Part shown: piece by piece, positions 11,223 to 22,627 of the stretch
Layout: each line of letters starts with the position of its first letter
How positions within the stretch are numbered: the stretch's first letter is position 1
From: Protopterus annectens
Taxonomy: Eukaryota; Chordata; Ceratodontiformes; Protopteridae
Assembly (NCBI RefSeq): GCF_019279795.1
Contig: NC_056732.1
Span: forward strand, 1,078,882,430 to 1,078,946,429
Direction of reading: 5' to 3'
Length of the DNA: 64,000 bases
Notes under the pieces: model-generated
Seen by the model: the letters and a program-made list of their open reading frames with translations, nothing else
Told to the model about the DNA's origin: nothing
Databases searched by the model: none
Made by a program: the position numbers and the translations under genes

Positions 11223-14200
11223 AGCTACTAGTAACATTTGTGAATGTGTGACTTGTACATCAAGACTTGATTTACTGCAGATATTTTTATTCTGATTCAA
11301 AGTAATATTAAATAGTGGTTGCTAATTAATATCCCAAACTGTCCAAACTGAATTTGAGTAGCTGTGATAAATTGGATATTACCCATATGAAGAAGCACAG
11401 TGAATGCACTGAAGCAGAGATCACTGTAGCTAATAAAACAGAAATAAAATTACTGCCACCTTTTTTCTGGTTGACCTACATTTTCGCTAGGTCCAAACAG
11501 ATGAGGAAACAGCTTGTCAAGTTAAACACCTTGAAGTTACACTCTCTGATTGCAGTTTTCAACAGGAAATCACTGTCACTGGAGTTTCTACTGGTGCAGC
11601 ACCATTTATTCCATTATTTGGGGGATTTTCCCTTTCTTTGTGTTTGTCCAATTCTGGAGTTATGTAAATTTAGGGGTTGGTTTGCCCCTAATATAGAGAA
11701 GTGCAGAGGGCAGCACCTCTTCAAAAAATGCTTAAATAAAACTTTTTCTTCAGACTGAGTCCTTAGGCAGTTTAAATTGGTTATGGATGTCCACTGAGTT
11801 ATGCTTCAAGGATTCATAGGTGTAACTTTTTCCACACTGCTAATACAAAAACTCCCAAGAGAGCCAGGCTACATACTACATAGCATTAAAAAGTTCTCTC
11901 ATAACACACTAGCACAAAATAAGCATTTTAATATAGAACAGTAAATAAAATGGTTATATTTTCTTCAGTGTCAGACACACTATTAAAAAGCTAATGAAAG
12001 AGCAATTTAAAAATGAATAAGAAAACCTGTAACTATACATCCACTGCAAATGCAGATTGCATTAGGCTATTTTTTAGACTTATTCTATAGGTATTCTGCA
12101 ACTGGACTATAGATAAATGAAATGATTTATTACAATTCAATTAAAAAGAAGGTACAGACCATTCTTACCTGCAAACTATCTTCAGAAACAGTATTTTATT
12201 ACTGAAACGTGTTAAATAACTACTGCAGTTAAGTGACATATTGTACAAGTTCATATACTGCTAAACTATCCCAAACAGTCTCATCAGTGAGAAGTTATGG
12301 AAACTAAATTACATTCCAAAATACAAAGACTTTATTAAAAAAAAAATAAACTAAGACATCTGTTTTTTTTTAATAATGTCACCATATAATACTGAAATAT
12401 CATGTTTGAGTACAGATAATACAGGTTTATCCAAGACAGACATTTCTGGTTACTTGGGCATCATCTTCATGACCAGAACATACCAGCCATGAGTAAACCC
12501 TGAATTAGCAATACCTGAATAGGATATTTTGATAAAATATGCTTGGCGTTGATTGTTTTTTGCAATTTATTGAACCTCGGTAACAGTATTTGATTATATC
12601 ATGCATTATCATTTCTGGATCTTGGAAGGGAAGTTAGAAGATAAATGCTCTGACATGCATGCTGTATGATGTCTTCCAAGTATATTCTCCAAATATTGTT
12701 TGTGTTTGCTTATGTACAGTCACGCACATATTTACTATTTTCTGTAGTGATTCAGTTGGGTTATAGTCATCATGAAGATGCCTCATGATAAGATAATTCA
12801 GCTAAATGTCCTTTTTAGACTTTGCTTTGCTTTTGTAATGGTATAAGATAATACAATCAATATATTACAGAATGTCTTTTCATTGTGGATATTGAGGCCA
12901 GCTGTATTAATTTGCTGTGATGTGATCAGATAATGATTAGTTTTGAATGCAAATGTAAAGAAATGTTCATTTAAATATGTTGTTCATTTAGGTGTTTATA
13001 AGTACAGCTATAATGGTACAACCAGAATTTCACATGATTGGGTACCATATGACAAATGAAGATGAACGCCATGATGTAACTGACTTGGGTGCACAAGTAT
13101 TGGGGTAAAGGTGCTACTCAGGGCTAAGGATGAGGCATCCAAACAGTGCAGAGACACAAAATTGGCATGTATGCAGCAGACCTCAATCAAGGATGACAGA
13201 TACTACCATACTGTGGAAAACAGGGAGAGGTAAAGGTTTCATATTTGTTAGGCAGGAACTTATGCTGTTATATGTAAGATTTAAATAATGCTAGTAACAC
13301 TAACTCATTCTCTAATGTTATGAACTTGATCTTTTTTGTATGCACAATCTATTTTGAGGACAGTATGTGATGCTGGGATTGAATGACTCATAGTGTGTTC
13401 ATCGATGAGTAGATGGTATAATATGAAAGAACGAGCTACAAATGGAACAAATCTCTATGTAGATATACTGAAGCATAGGACAAATAATCCTTAATAACAG
13501 AGTATAACCTATCAACCAGGTATAGTGGTATAACCAGTTCCAGACGTGTGATAAAGATAATGTGTCAGTGTACTACATAAAACTATTTGCAATCATTGTT
13601 ATGTTGACCCACTGCTCAAAACAGCATGTAGGTGATTAACAAGATACTGAGAGAAAGGCTAGACACCATTCTAACAGGCAGAGGGTTGACTTTAAAAAGA
13701 GGCATGCATGTTCTAGATGTAAAAACTGGTGACCTGACTTCAAACATGTGTAGGCTTGTGTAATAGCAGAGGTGGATGCGGAGGAGACAATAAGGATGAT
13801 CATGATGACCAAACGTTAACACATAGCTAAGTACTTGGGAAGCTGTAGCAGCAATGTGTAGGTCATAAATGTACAGAATTTACTATTGGATGATTGCGTA
13901 TGGGAAGTACAAAGGGTAAATATGAGTGTGTGATACATGAATATGCATGTATTGCACATGCCAATGGTGTGCCACTACACTTTACATATTAGTAGTTAAA
14001 AATGTAGAGGGAGTGACTAGCCTACAATACACATGGGCTATAGACTATGACATCAGAATAGTAATGCTGCATGTATTAAGTATAAAAAAATGACCCTGAG
14101 TTCCTTTAGAGGTGAATATTAAGCTCATAATGCCTGTTCAGTAAAGATCAAGGCAATAGTCTATATTTAAGATGCTAGAGAACAAAGACCACATGTATGT

Positions 14201-14690
14201 TATAGAATGCAAAAATGTGTAAGACTATGGCAGAATATGTCATGTGTGGATCTTCACAGCAGTCAAGGACATTCATACGCTATTCAAAGGGGAGCACAAA
14301 TATCTGACTACAATGGTTGCTGTTGTGTGCAAAATGTATGATGTATACAAGATATCTGTGAAGCAAATATACCTTTCCTATATACCAGAGTTGCAGTATT
14401 ACATCTCAATACACATACTCGGCTCAAGAGACATGGCTATTAATATTATAGGTAACAAATTGAAAGCATCCAGAGGTAGTGAACGTGACTCACTAAGGGA
14501 TGGAAGAGTGCAAGCATGACTGGTGACTGGTTCTATTACAGCTATTGTCACTAAACAGTATGATTTCAGTAGCTGACTTGATATGGGATGTGAACACTGG
14601 GATACAGGATGGAGAATAGACAATGACAGAGTAACAATGATCAGCAAAGAATAGCACCTGATTTTGCTGCCCTTTAACTTTGTGTCCGAG
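11223..14690. other. unassigned DNA
   Basis: No supported gene or repeat was seen in about 3.5 kb of AT-rich sequence. The longest ORF (134 codons at 11354-11758) has no recognised domain and no supporting signal, so it is not called. Confidence 0.5.
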
Positions 14691-15140
14691 TATATTAATG
14701 CAAATGATAATATATTTCTCATTGGTAATTTAATAGTTAGACATACTGATGGTCTGATGGCCAGTCTGCGCAAACAGAGAGTAACAGTCAACTGTTCCTT
14801 AGGTGTCAGGATATGCAATGTCATCAGAGCAGTTGGATTCCTTCATCCCAAATATACATATGACCTGATAGCTGAACATGTGGAAGTGAACAAATACTGA
14901 CATTCCATATTGCCTTTACCATAAATGTTGTCACAAGACAAGTATGAAGTAATTGAATTCAACAACTGGCTCAGTCATTGCTGTCATTCAAGGTGCTGGG
15001 GTGGGAGGAGGTGGCTGCCAATATGTGTCAACATGAGGAACAATGGTGAACAGTGCTATTAGATTCACTAGGGAATGTCTGCATCTCTCTCCACATGGCT
15101 TCCCCATATTGGTAAATACATTTTCTACCCATGTAGTGCT
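14691..15140 (+). pseudogene. CR1-type LINE ORF1 fragment (SGNH esterase domain)
   Basis: The stretch encodes LIGNLIVRHTDGL, RVTVNCSLGVRICNV and YDLIAEHVEVN, matching the ORF1 of the LINE at 48.9-49.5 kb (IIGDAVVRHTD, KVTVSCLSGARIRHI, YDSIIVHVGVNDL). After a frame change it continues with FNNWLSHCCHS-like and CLHLSPHGF-like blocks up to about 15140. In SGNH/GDSL esterases the GDS serine, the GxND asparagine and the DxxH pair are catalytic (known family rule). Here the GDS block reads GNL and the reading frame is broken, so this is a dead copy. No ORF2 is attached; the 3' tail of a related LINE lies 750 bp downstream. Confidence 0.7.
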
Positions 15141-15884
15141 TTTTTAGGAAGTCAGACTCTTAAGCCATCTGACCTGAAAACATCCTAGTCAGAATAAGAT
15201 GACCATAGCACTGCTCAATACTGCAAGCCAATACAAATAGTTGCCTGCACTGGAATCTGTCATGACACTCGAAAACATCTGCATTAGCATAGCTAATGAA
15301 ACCTGCTTCCATTCCCCAATACCTCCTCTCTACCTGTGTTAATTTAATTGCCTACCGCTCATTTAGACCATATCCTGACAAAGTTCTGCCTCAAGAAGAA
15401 GATCACTGTTTTTGCTTGCTTGTGTTTGTGTTTTTTTTTTTTTTTTTGCCTTTGAGCCTATTTGCTTTCCAGCAAATTGTGTAATAGTTTGGTTATTTGT
15501 CACTATTCCACATAAGGAAGAAATAGCCAATAAGTTAACAGCATGAAATATTAATGCATGTGTTGTTTATCTATTTATTTAGTTAGTTAATTTTTATTAT
15601 TGATATAATCCAAGTGAGCTACAAAACTCCTTTTCAGTGCAGTCCTGGGAAGGAAAGCTGTGCAGTAATAAACAGACAAATAATCAGCATTTCTTACATC
15701 TGTTAGACAGAACTGAAAGTACAGATAAACAACAGTTAGTTAATTCAACATTAAGCACATGTATGACCTAGATGTATAAATAAAGTTACCGAACTTAAAT
15801 AAATAAAAGAAAAACAAAGCATTAATACAAACTTATAAAGAGATAACTATTATTTTCCTATCAATACAAAGGATGTGTTTACAA
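15141..15884. other. unassigned DNA with a poly(T) tract
   Basis: A run of T lies at about 15430-15447. No coding sequence is supported. The segment sits where LINE ORF2 would be if the ORF1 fragment and the LINE tail were once one element, but no endonuclease or RT block is recognisable. Confidence 0.4.
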
Positions 15885-16012
15885 GGGTTTCATCTCCCAA
15901 ACCCCCTGCTCACACTCATCAAGGGGATCAAAACTTGTCAGAGATTTGTGATGCATGACTAGGCTTAAAAAGGCCCTTGTGGTCATTAGCTTAGTAAACA
16001 CCTATGAACCTA
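15885..16012 (+). mobile_element. LINE 3' untranslated tail
   Basis: Contains ATCAAGGGGATC, CTTGTCAGAGATTTG, CTAGGCTTAAAAAGGC and the terminal phrase CACCTATGAACCTAGG. These occur in the same order in reverse orientation at about 42615-42735 and, for the terminal part, at the 3' ends of the LINEs at 31.2 and 52.4 kb. The final ATGAACCTATG-like words are the family's 3' signature. Confidence 0.7.
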
Positions 16013-16137
16013 GGAAGGTAGTGAGAAGAGAGAGAGAGAGAAAGAGGGTGACTCAGCTGGGTTTGATTTGTGAGTTTAGTGGGAGAATGAAGGGTAGTGA
16101 TAGAGAAGAAAGTAAAAAAAAAACAATAAATGAAAGG

Positions 16138-16893
16138 TGTCAAAGGAAAAATATACTTTAAAAATTATCAAAACACGGTAGGTTCAGGTTAAGGCACTTT
16201 AATCTTGCAACAAGGAGACAAAAACGTGCTAATACAGTTTGTCTAACTAGAAACAGGAAATACTTTCATTTTTATGCACTTTCTAATAAGACATTGCCTA
16301 CCAAGCTGACGTAACAAATAACAAGTCTTTTCATCATCACTTATTGACAATTAGTCTCATGAATTTCTGCTGATTTGTCAATTTTTGTGAGAAACTTCCT
16401 GAGGAAAACAACGTGGCCTTGGTTACCACCGGTTAGATACATGCAATGTTACCATTCAAGGTACTATGGTTAATTCAAGCACAAAGCTAGCAGTTCATTT
16501 CTCTAATAATCCTTTGTCTACATTATCTCGAAGCTACTGCATCTGCACATGTTCTCATACTTCGAACAGAGCTGATTGTTTAGAATCATTACATTTACAG
16601 GATATAGCATTGTTCATTCATTCTTTCCTGACCTAGCAGATAAGCACCTGCTTCTCAAGTACATTTCCAAAAGGCATAAACATGAATATTGCTGTGCTAG
16701 CAATTACTAGGTCAGAGGGCCTCTTGCAAGTTTCAGAAAGCACACTGCAGTTTCAAAAAGCATCTTTTCAGTCTCATATGAAACTCATTTTATATATAAA
16801 ACAGTGCATATAAAATAGAATGAAAAACGTGTTAACTCATTTAGCTTCTAATTAGCATTAAGCATACACACATTAATACATATTTTTCTGACA
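16138..16893 (-). repeat. ERV 3' LTR
   Basis: 756 bp, ends TGTCA/TGACA on either strand. It carries an ATTAAA (minus strand, 16198-16203) about 60 bases from the U5 end, which could act as polyadenylation signal. The TATA-like box seen in the 5' LTR reads CATAAAAA here. Confidence 0.93.
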
Positions 16894-16903
16894 TTTCCCC
16901 CCT
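16894..16903 (-). other. ERV polypurine tract
   Basis: On the minus strand AGGGGGGAAA lies immediately upstream of the 3' LTR start. This is the expected position and composition for the plus-strand DNA primer of reverse transcription. Confidence 0.85.
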
Positions 16904-17008
16904 GTTAACACTTTTTAAATCTATTTTCAAAAAGAATAAACAGTTTGCTTCTTTTCCTAACCTCTTCCATTCAGGATTTGCAGTTAAGAAAGCCATTCAG
17001 TTTAAACT

Positions 17009-18507
17009 TTATGAAAGTGTTTCACATTCTAGCAGCTCTTCAAATTCAGTACTCTGATACATAGTCTCAGAAACTGATATATCTATAAATTCTTTGATTA
17101 ATTTCTTCATGCAGGGGATTCCACAACAAACACAAACTCCTATTAGGAGTAATCCCACACCAATGGCAATCAAGATGTTCATTAGGATGGAACCCCACCC
17201 CCCAAACAAATTCTGGAAAAAGTCCATCAGAGGGTTTGGGCCTGGTTTGGTCATGGCCGACACTTGCTGAATCACCTCAAGGTGGTCATTAATTTCGTGC
17301 TGATGATCTGGTATGAAAGCACAGCATTCTTCTTTGATTAAAGCGCACGTACCACCCCTCGCCACTAGGGTGAAGTCAAGAGCCATTCGGTTCTGGAGCA
17401 CTACAGTTCTCATAGCATTCAGTTCATCAGTTATCAGTTCAAGAGCAGAGAAAGTTGCATTACTCATCACTTTGAGAAGTTTAGACAGTTTTTGCAGCTC
17501 CCAAATTGATTTAACTGTGTCATATGCAGGTAATATGCCTGCCCACAAAATAACAGCGTCACTCAAGTCCATGTGCGTAAGTTTCATACCCACAGTATGA
17601 TGGTCTTTCCAGCCTGCCTTGATCTGTCCCATTGGATTCTCAGCCTTTTTAACAGTCTTCTTGGTCACATCTCGGGTATTTCGAATATTTCCCTGAGGCA
17701 AGACTGCAGTGTGTCGTATGGCCGGGACCAGGTATTCCAAAAAATGACTGCCGGACCAATTTTCAGGTAACCATTTATATGTTTTTTTACCACACACAAA
17801 ATAACAATCCTCTACTTTAGTAGTTACTTTGTTACGAAATGACTGCCCTGCATGAAACATTTTCCTATCTATTACAGATAACTGTTTAAAAAGTACAGAA
17901 TTACGTTGCACTTGATCAAGAGTCTTATGCATGGATTTAAGAAATGAGTTATAATCTGTAATACAAGATCCACCCAGATCGTTTGCTTTTGTATAACATT
18001 TATATTGTACAGTCACATTACACTTACTCCAACCCACTTGTATGGTATCATTCTTATAAAAGCATACAATTCCCTTTTGTGTCACAGGCAAATACAGTGC
18101 TACCTTATCATATGCTTTAATAGAAACTGTGTCAAAAAACAGATTTTCCCAGGTCTCATTGACCCCTAGGGGGATAGCAGTCATTAACAACCCCCCCCCC
18201 CGTATGCTGTTGGTATGGCTGTGCAGATCCAGCAGTTCGAAACATTAAAAGTCTCAGCATACACACGTGTAATTGCCTGATAAGTGTTAAAGTTCGGGTG
18301 CCAGTCTATGTTTGGTTCATCTCATTTAATCAGTTCAACTTTTGTGGCAGGAGAAAGGAAAGACCACAACAAAAAGAAAAATGTTATTAGTATAGCTATC
18401 AAAATAATCATACAAGTTTTCTGAGGTTGTTTAGGGTCTCTATTCACTCTATACCTGGCCATTTTGTTCTCGTTGTACAACAGTAACAAGGTTTTTGTCC
18501 AGTTCAA
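17009..18507 (-). pseudogene. env: ERV env (gamma-type envelope), broken
   Basis: Env would be the membrane fusion glycoprotein. The first Met options are at 18507 and 18462; the second overlaps the end of pol by 14 bases in another frame, as is usual for gamma-type env. The leader has a hydrophobic segment (CMIILIAILITFFFLLW). An in-frame TGA lies at 18322-18324. CWIC, the surface-subunit disulfide motif, is encoded at 18223-18234. The frame changes at the G-run 18191-18201, after which a 393-codon frame continues. That frame has LQNRMALD (265-272), a CX6CC motif (Cys282, Cys289, Cys290), and one membrane span (about 334-356) followed by a cytoplasmic tail. There is no clear RXKR furin site; KKTVKK at 177-182 is the nearest basic cluster. 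The surface subunit looks short. The stop and the frameshift make it non-functional as written. Confidence 0.88.
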
Positions 18508-19648
18508 AGTTCTTAACCAGTTTACAGTGTGTCAAATGAATTGAAGATGCTCGCTCCGCGATCATGACTGCAGTGGGTGTCGACAGTAGTACCTGGTACG
18601 GCCCTTCCCACTTCGGAGAACTCCAATTTTTTCTCTTCACTATCTTCACCCAGACCCAGGTGCCTGGGGCTACTGCTGCTTCCGATTTCATTTGCTCTTT
18701 ATCTGAAACAGAATTTAACTGCAAAAGTTTGTTATTCAAAAATCGCCTCATATACCCTGCAAGTGAACTGTCAGCCTCCTGCTCTGCAGACATGAGAGGT
18801 TTCTATTGAGGTGTATAATATGCCCTCCCAAACAAAACTTCAAAAGGAGTTAATCCTTTTGCATTTGGAACAGTTCTCATGCTTAACAGTGCCAGAGGTA
18901 AACAGTGCACCCAGTTCTTTTGTGTCTCACTAATCAATTTCCTAAGTTTACTCTTCAACACCCCATTATGCCTCTCTACTAATCCTGCAGATTGGGGGTG
19001 GTATGCACAGTGGTTTTTTAACAATATTCCAAAATAGCGACTAAGTTGTTGTATTGTTTGGTTTACAAAATGTGTGCCATTGTCACTATAAATCTTTTCC
19101 AGTATGCCAAATCTAGGTATAATCTCTTTGACAAGGACCTTTGCAACAGTAGCTGCATCTGGATTTTTAGTTGGAAAAGCTTCCACCCATTTGGAAAACA
19201 TATCTATAATGACAAGGCAGTACTTCTTATTTTCGCATTTGTTTAGTTCTATAAAATCCATACAAATAGTGTGAAACGGATATGGTGGTGTAGGGAAACT
19301 CTCTTGCTTAGGTTTCAATGCCCCTTGTGCATGATGCTTGTTACAAACATGGCATGCTGCACAAAAATTGTTTGTGTAATTAGTAAATCCATACGTCGTA
19401 AACACTCGATTCACTAACTGTACCATCCCTCCTGTTGAGACATGGCTCTGCCCATGGCTCAACAAAGCTGCATATCTAAACAAGTTAGATGGTAGAATTG
19501 GTTTCTTCTCTTTGGAGATGTACAGTCCCTTCTCAAGGATTGCTCCTCGTTTTATCCACTTTTGTTTCTCTACATTTGTAGTAAGTATCTGCATTGTTTT
19601 TAACATTTCTAAATCAAAAATCTCAGAAGGTTGTAATTCTTCACTCAA
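18449..19648 (-). pseudogene. pol: ERV integrase (C-terminal pol)
   Basis: Integrase inserts the DNA copy into host chromosomes. The 281-codon frame shows the zinc-binding block (His65, His69, Cys96, Cys99), then the catalytic Asp131 (MDF), Asp189 (YSDNGTHF) and Glu225 (VERHNG) with the DD35E spacing. A TAG at 18803-18805 separates this from an in-frame 114-codon stretch ending at 18449. That stretch carries the C-terminal GPY/F-type block (WEGPYQVLL). The frame is the same as RNase H upstream, separated from it by a stop at 19676-19678. All catalytic residues are present; the stops are the visible damage. Confidence 0.9.
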
Positions 19649-19675
19649 AAGAAAAACTTCTGAAGCTGAAGCTGC

Positions 19676-20770
19676 CTATTTTGCAGCTGTATCAGACCTC
19701 GCATTACCTTTTGAAATTCTATCCTGTTGCTTGGTATGAGCTACGCATTTGCAAATAGCTACTTTCTGTGGTAACTGAATAGAGTCTAGCAAATCTAAAA
19801 TAAATTGCGCATGGTTAATTGGTTTACCAGTAGATGTTATCATTCCTCCATTTTTCCACTGCTGCAAAAAAACATGTACAGTAGAAAAAGCATACTGACT
19901 GTCAGTAAAAACATTCACTTTCTTGCCTTTTGTTAAGGTACATGCCCTCGTTAAGGCGATCAATTCTGCTGCTTGTGCAGATAAGTTGTGTGGTAAAGAC
20001 TTTGCTTCTAAAATCTTGGTATCCGAAACTACTGCATAACCCACTAGGCTCTGTCCTGCAGGACCCCTCCTGCACGAGCCGTCCACATAGTATGTCACCT
20101 CGGCATCATCCAAGGGAACATCTGTAAGATCTTTTCTAGGTAGTGTCTTTTGCTGAATCTCCTGCAGGCAGCAGTGTGGTTTGCCATCTGCAGGGGTTGG
20201 GAGCAAGGTTGACGGGTTCAAAGTTGTACATCATTCAATTGTCATATGAGGTTGGCTCAACAGTATAGTCATACAGGAAAGATGTATAGCAGGAGAAAGA
20301 TATGCTACTTTTTCTTGCAGTAAAATAATTGTGACTGCATGAGGCACTCTCAATATGAGAGGGTGGAACAATACTACTGAGGCTGAAGCCTGCACTGCCA
20401 TTGCAGCTGCAACTACTGCTTGTACACAGTGGGGCAAGGAATGCGCAACTGGGTCTAACTGTGATGAATAGTAAGCTATGGGGCGTTGTTTGTCCCCATG
20501 CTGTTGTGTTAACACTGATGTCATATAACCTTGCTTACAGTCTACAGTATGGAAAAATCGCTTATGATAGTTTGGTAATCCTAAAACTAAGGAAGATGCT
20601 ATCAGTTGTTTCAGTTTGCAGAAAGCTGATTCTGCTTCTGGTGTCCACTGTAATAAATCCTGTGTTACCATCGGCTTTTTGAATATCAAATTAGTCAGCG
20701 GAGCAGATTCTAAAGCATAATTTGGTATCCAACTCTGACAAAAGTTAGTAGTTCCCAGGAAGGACATCAT
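19676..20770 (-). pseudogene. pol: ERV RT connection and RNase H
   Basis: Two in-frame blocks (20770-20231 and 20221-19676) follow the RT domain. The first has connection-domain sequence (WTPEAESAFCKLKQLI, PIAYYSSQLDP). The second has the RNase H catalytic acids: Asp47 in YYVDGS, Glu86 in AAELIAL and Asp107 in FTDSQY. RNase H degrades the RNA strand of the RNA-DNA hybrid during reverse transcription. A stop between 20222 and 20233 divides the two blocks and another at 19676 ends the second. The frame is continuous with RT and integrase. Confidence 0.9.
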
Positions 20771-20872
20771 TTCCTTCTTGGTAGTTGGTCTAGGTGCTTG
20801 TAATATTGTCGTTTTTCTGTCTTCATGTAATATTCTGCCCTCTTTAGATATTACATATCCCAGGTATTTAAC

Positions 20873-21607
20873 CTATTTTCTCCAAAGTTGCAGTTTGTTC
20901 TTGTTTACCTTGTGTCCTTGAGTAGCTAAAAATTGTAATAATGCTATGGTATCTTCTCTGCATTCTTGCTGGGTGGGGGCTGCCAGCAGAATGTCGTCTA
21001 CATAAAGTAAAATCTGACTACCTTTCGGTGGGATAAATCCTGCCAGGTTACTTGCCATTTCTTGTGCAAATATCGTTGGACTTTCACAATATCCCTGTGG
21101 TAATCTCGTATATGTATACCGTTTCCCCTGAAATGTAAATGCAAACCAATGTTGGCTGTCTGGGTGTATCGGTATTGAGAAAAATGCATTACTAATGTCT
21201 ACCACAGAAAAATACTTCTGTTGAGGTTTCAAATCATTCAACAAGGTGTGTGGATCCGGCACCGTCGGTGCCCTGGGTATAACTGCGTCATTTACAGATT
21301 GTAGATCTTGGACCATATGCCACTCCCCGTTTGCTTTCCTAACAGGAAATAAGGGTGTATTACATGGTGAATCGGGAGAGTCTATTAAGACTCCTTCCTT
21401 AAGTAAGGCTGCTATTATAGGTTTGATCCCTATCTCTGCATCCTTTCTCAAGGGATACTGTCTTTTCTGAGGTCTAAATGCTGATTTTGGCATAATAGTA
21501 ACTGGTCCTGCTGTACGAATAAGTCCTACATCTCATTTCCTTGTTGACCAGAGAGTCTCTGATATGTCTCGTAAGGCTTTTTCCTCTTCCTCCAGTAAGA
21601 GTAATAC
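20873..21607 (-). pseudogene. pol: ERV reverse transcriptase
   Basis: The RT fingers and palm are visible. Motifs include LIDSPDSPCNTPLFPVRK, VVDISNAFFSIPI (first catalytic Asp, residue 99 of the frame starting at 21493), LPQGYCESP, and YVDD (164-167). The YVDD tetrad is usual for retroviral RT. The frame ends at a TAG at 20873-20875 inside the family phrase that continues as VKYLG after the stop, so this is a nonsense mutation and not a natural end. An additional in-frame TGA lies at about 21533, before Met 21493. It copies viral RNA into DNA in the intact element. Confidence 0.93.
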
Positions 21608-22627
21608 TCAGCTATCCTCACTTGCTTGTGAGTGCACAGCTGGGTGTGTCTGTGTTATCCAATTCAATTTCTGCTTCTGTATTCCTTGTTCAGAGAGTTC
21701 TAACTCTGTCTGTTTTTCCCACCTTGTGACTTTTTCTCCTAAGTCTGCCCACTTCAAATTTTTATTTTTAGTTAAGCTTACATGTGGCAATCGATTAGAT
21801 TTGTAAAGTGCTAAAAACTCCTGGGGCAATGAACAGCTTATTACACTGTTTCCTTCTGTGTCCCAGTACAAATTTCATAATACTAGCCTATTAGCATGGT
21901 TTTTAAACAACTCTTGCTCATATTCTTTATCAGGTCCTGGTCTATTACAGTAATATAGAGTACAATGCAACAAATGCTGTTTGTCAGTGTCAAGGGAGGG
22001 GGATTTGCTGATGGCTACATTCATCAGTTCTTCAGTTACTGCCCCTGGACCAGTCGTAACTAAGTCCTGGCTGTACCAATAATATGTTTCACCCTCCGGT
22101 CGCACTACAAAAGTATCCATTTGTAGCTGCGCTTCCATACCATGCATGGTTGGAACTACGGCTATGCCAAATATCTGCATCAAGTCTCTGCCAAAGAGAT
22201 TTACTGGGCATTTTACAGAAACAACAATTTTGCTTTTCTGGGTCATTCCTGAAACGGGGTCAGTTATTGCTATGTCATGGGAGAGTGGCTCCCGATACAG
22301 CTGTCCATTAGCTGCTTTCACTAGTATGTTATCTGGTGATTCTGAATCTTCTGGGAGTTTGGAAGGATGTATCAGGGTCCGTGAAGCCCTTGAGTCACAC
22401 AAAAATTTGACTTCCCTTCCCTCTACCAGAAGCGTAACTTCCGATTTTGTGTCTGCTAAGTAGAGCTCTAGGCTCAATAATGCTAAGTCCAAAATTTCAT
22501 TTTCTTCATTATCTATGAATTCATGTACATCCTCTATCCCTTCTGTCACATCCTCTACCCTTACTACCATATTTGCATTTGTCTTTTCCTGTTCATTCCC
22601 ATCCAGTGATTCCTGACTATCATATAG
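21608..22627 (-). pseudogene. pro: ERV protease and pro-pol linker
   Basis: This frame is in phase with the gag end and directly follows its TGA. It encodes a retroviral aspartic protease: EVTLLVEGREVKFLCDS followed by RASRTLIHP. The usual active-site triad D-S/T-G appears here as D-S-R, so the Gly is replaced. The stop at 21875-21877 interrupts the protein, which then reopens at Met 21871 and runs to a TGA at 21608-21610. The latter piece is acidic and lysine-rich and leads toward RT. The protease would cut Gag and Gag-Pol. The mutated triad and the stops imply loss of function. Confidence 0.85.

Noticed and set aside
11354..11758. 134-codon ORF in otherwise unassigned DNA
   Set aside because: No recognisable domain or similarity to other sequence in the window; length is possible by chance in 64 kb.
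14399..14824. 141-codon minus-strand ORF
   Set aside because: Overlaps the LINE ORF1 fragment on the other strand and shows no domain.
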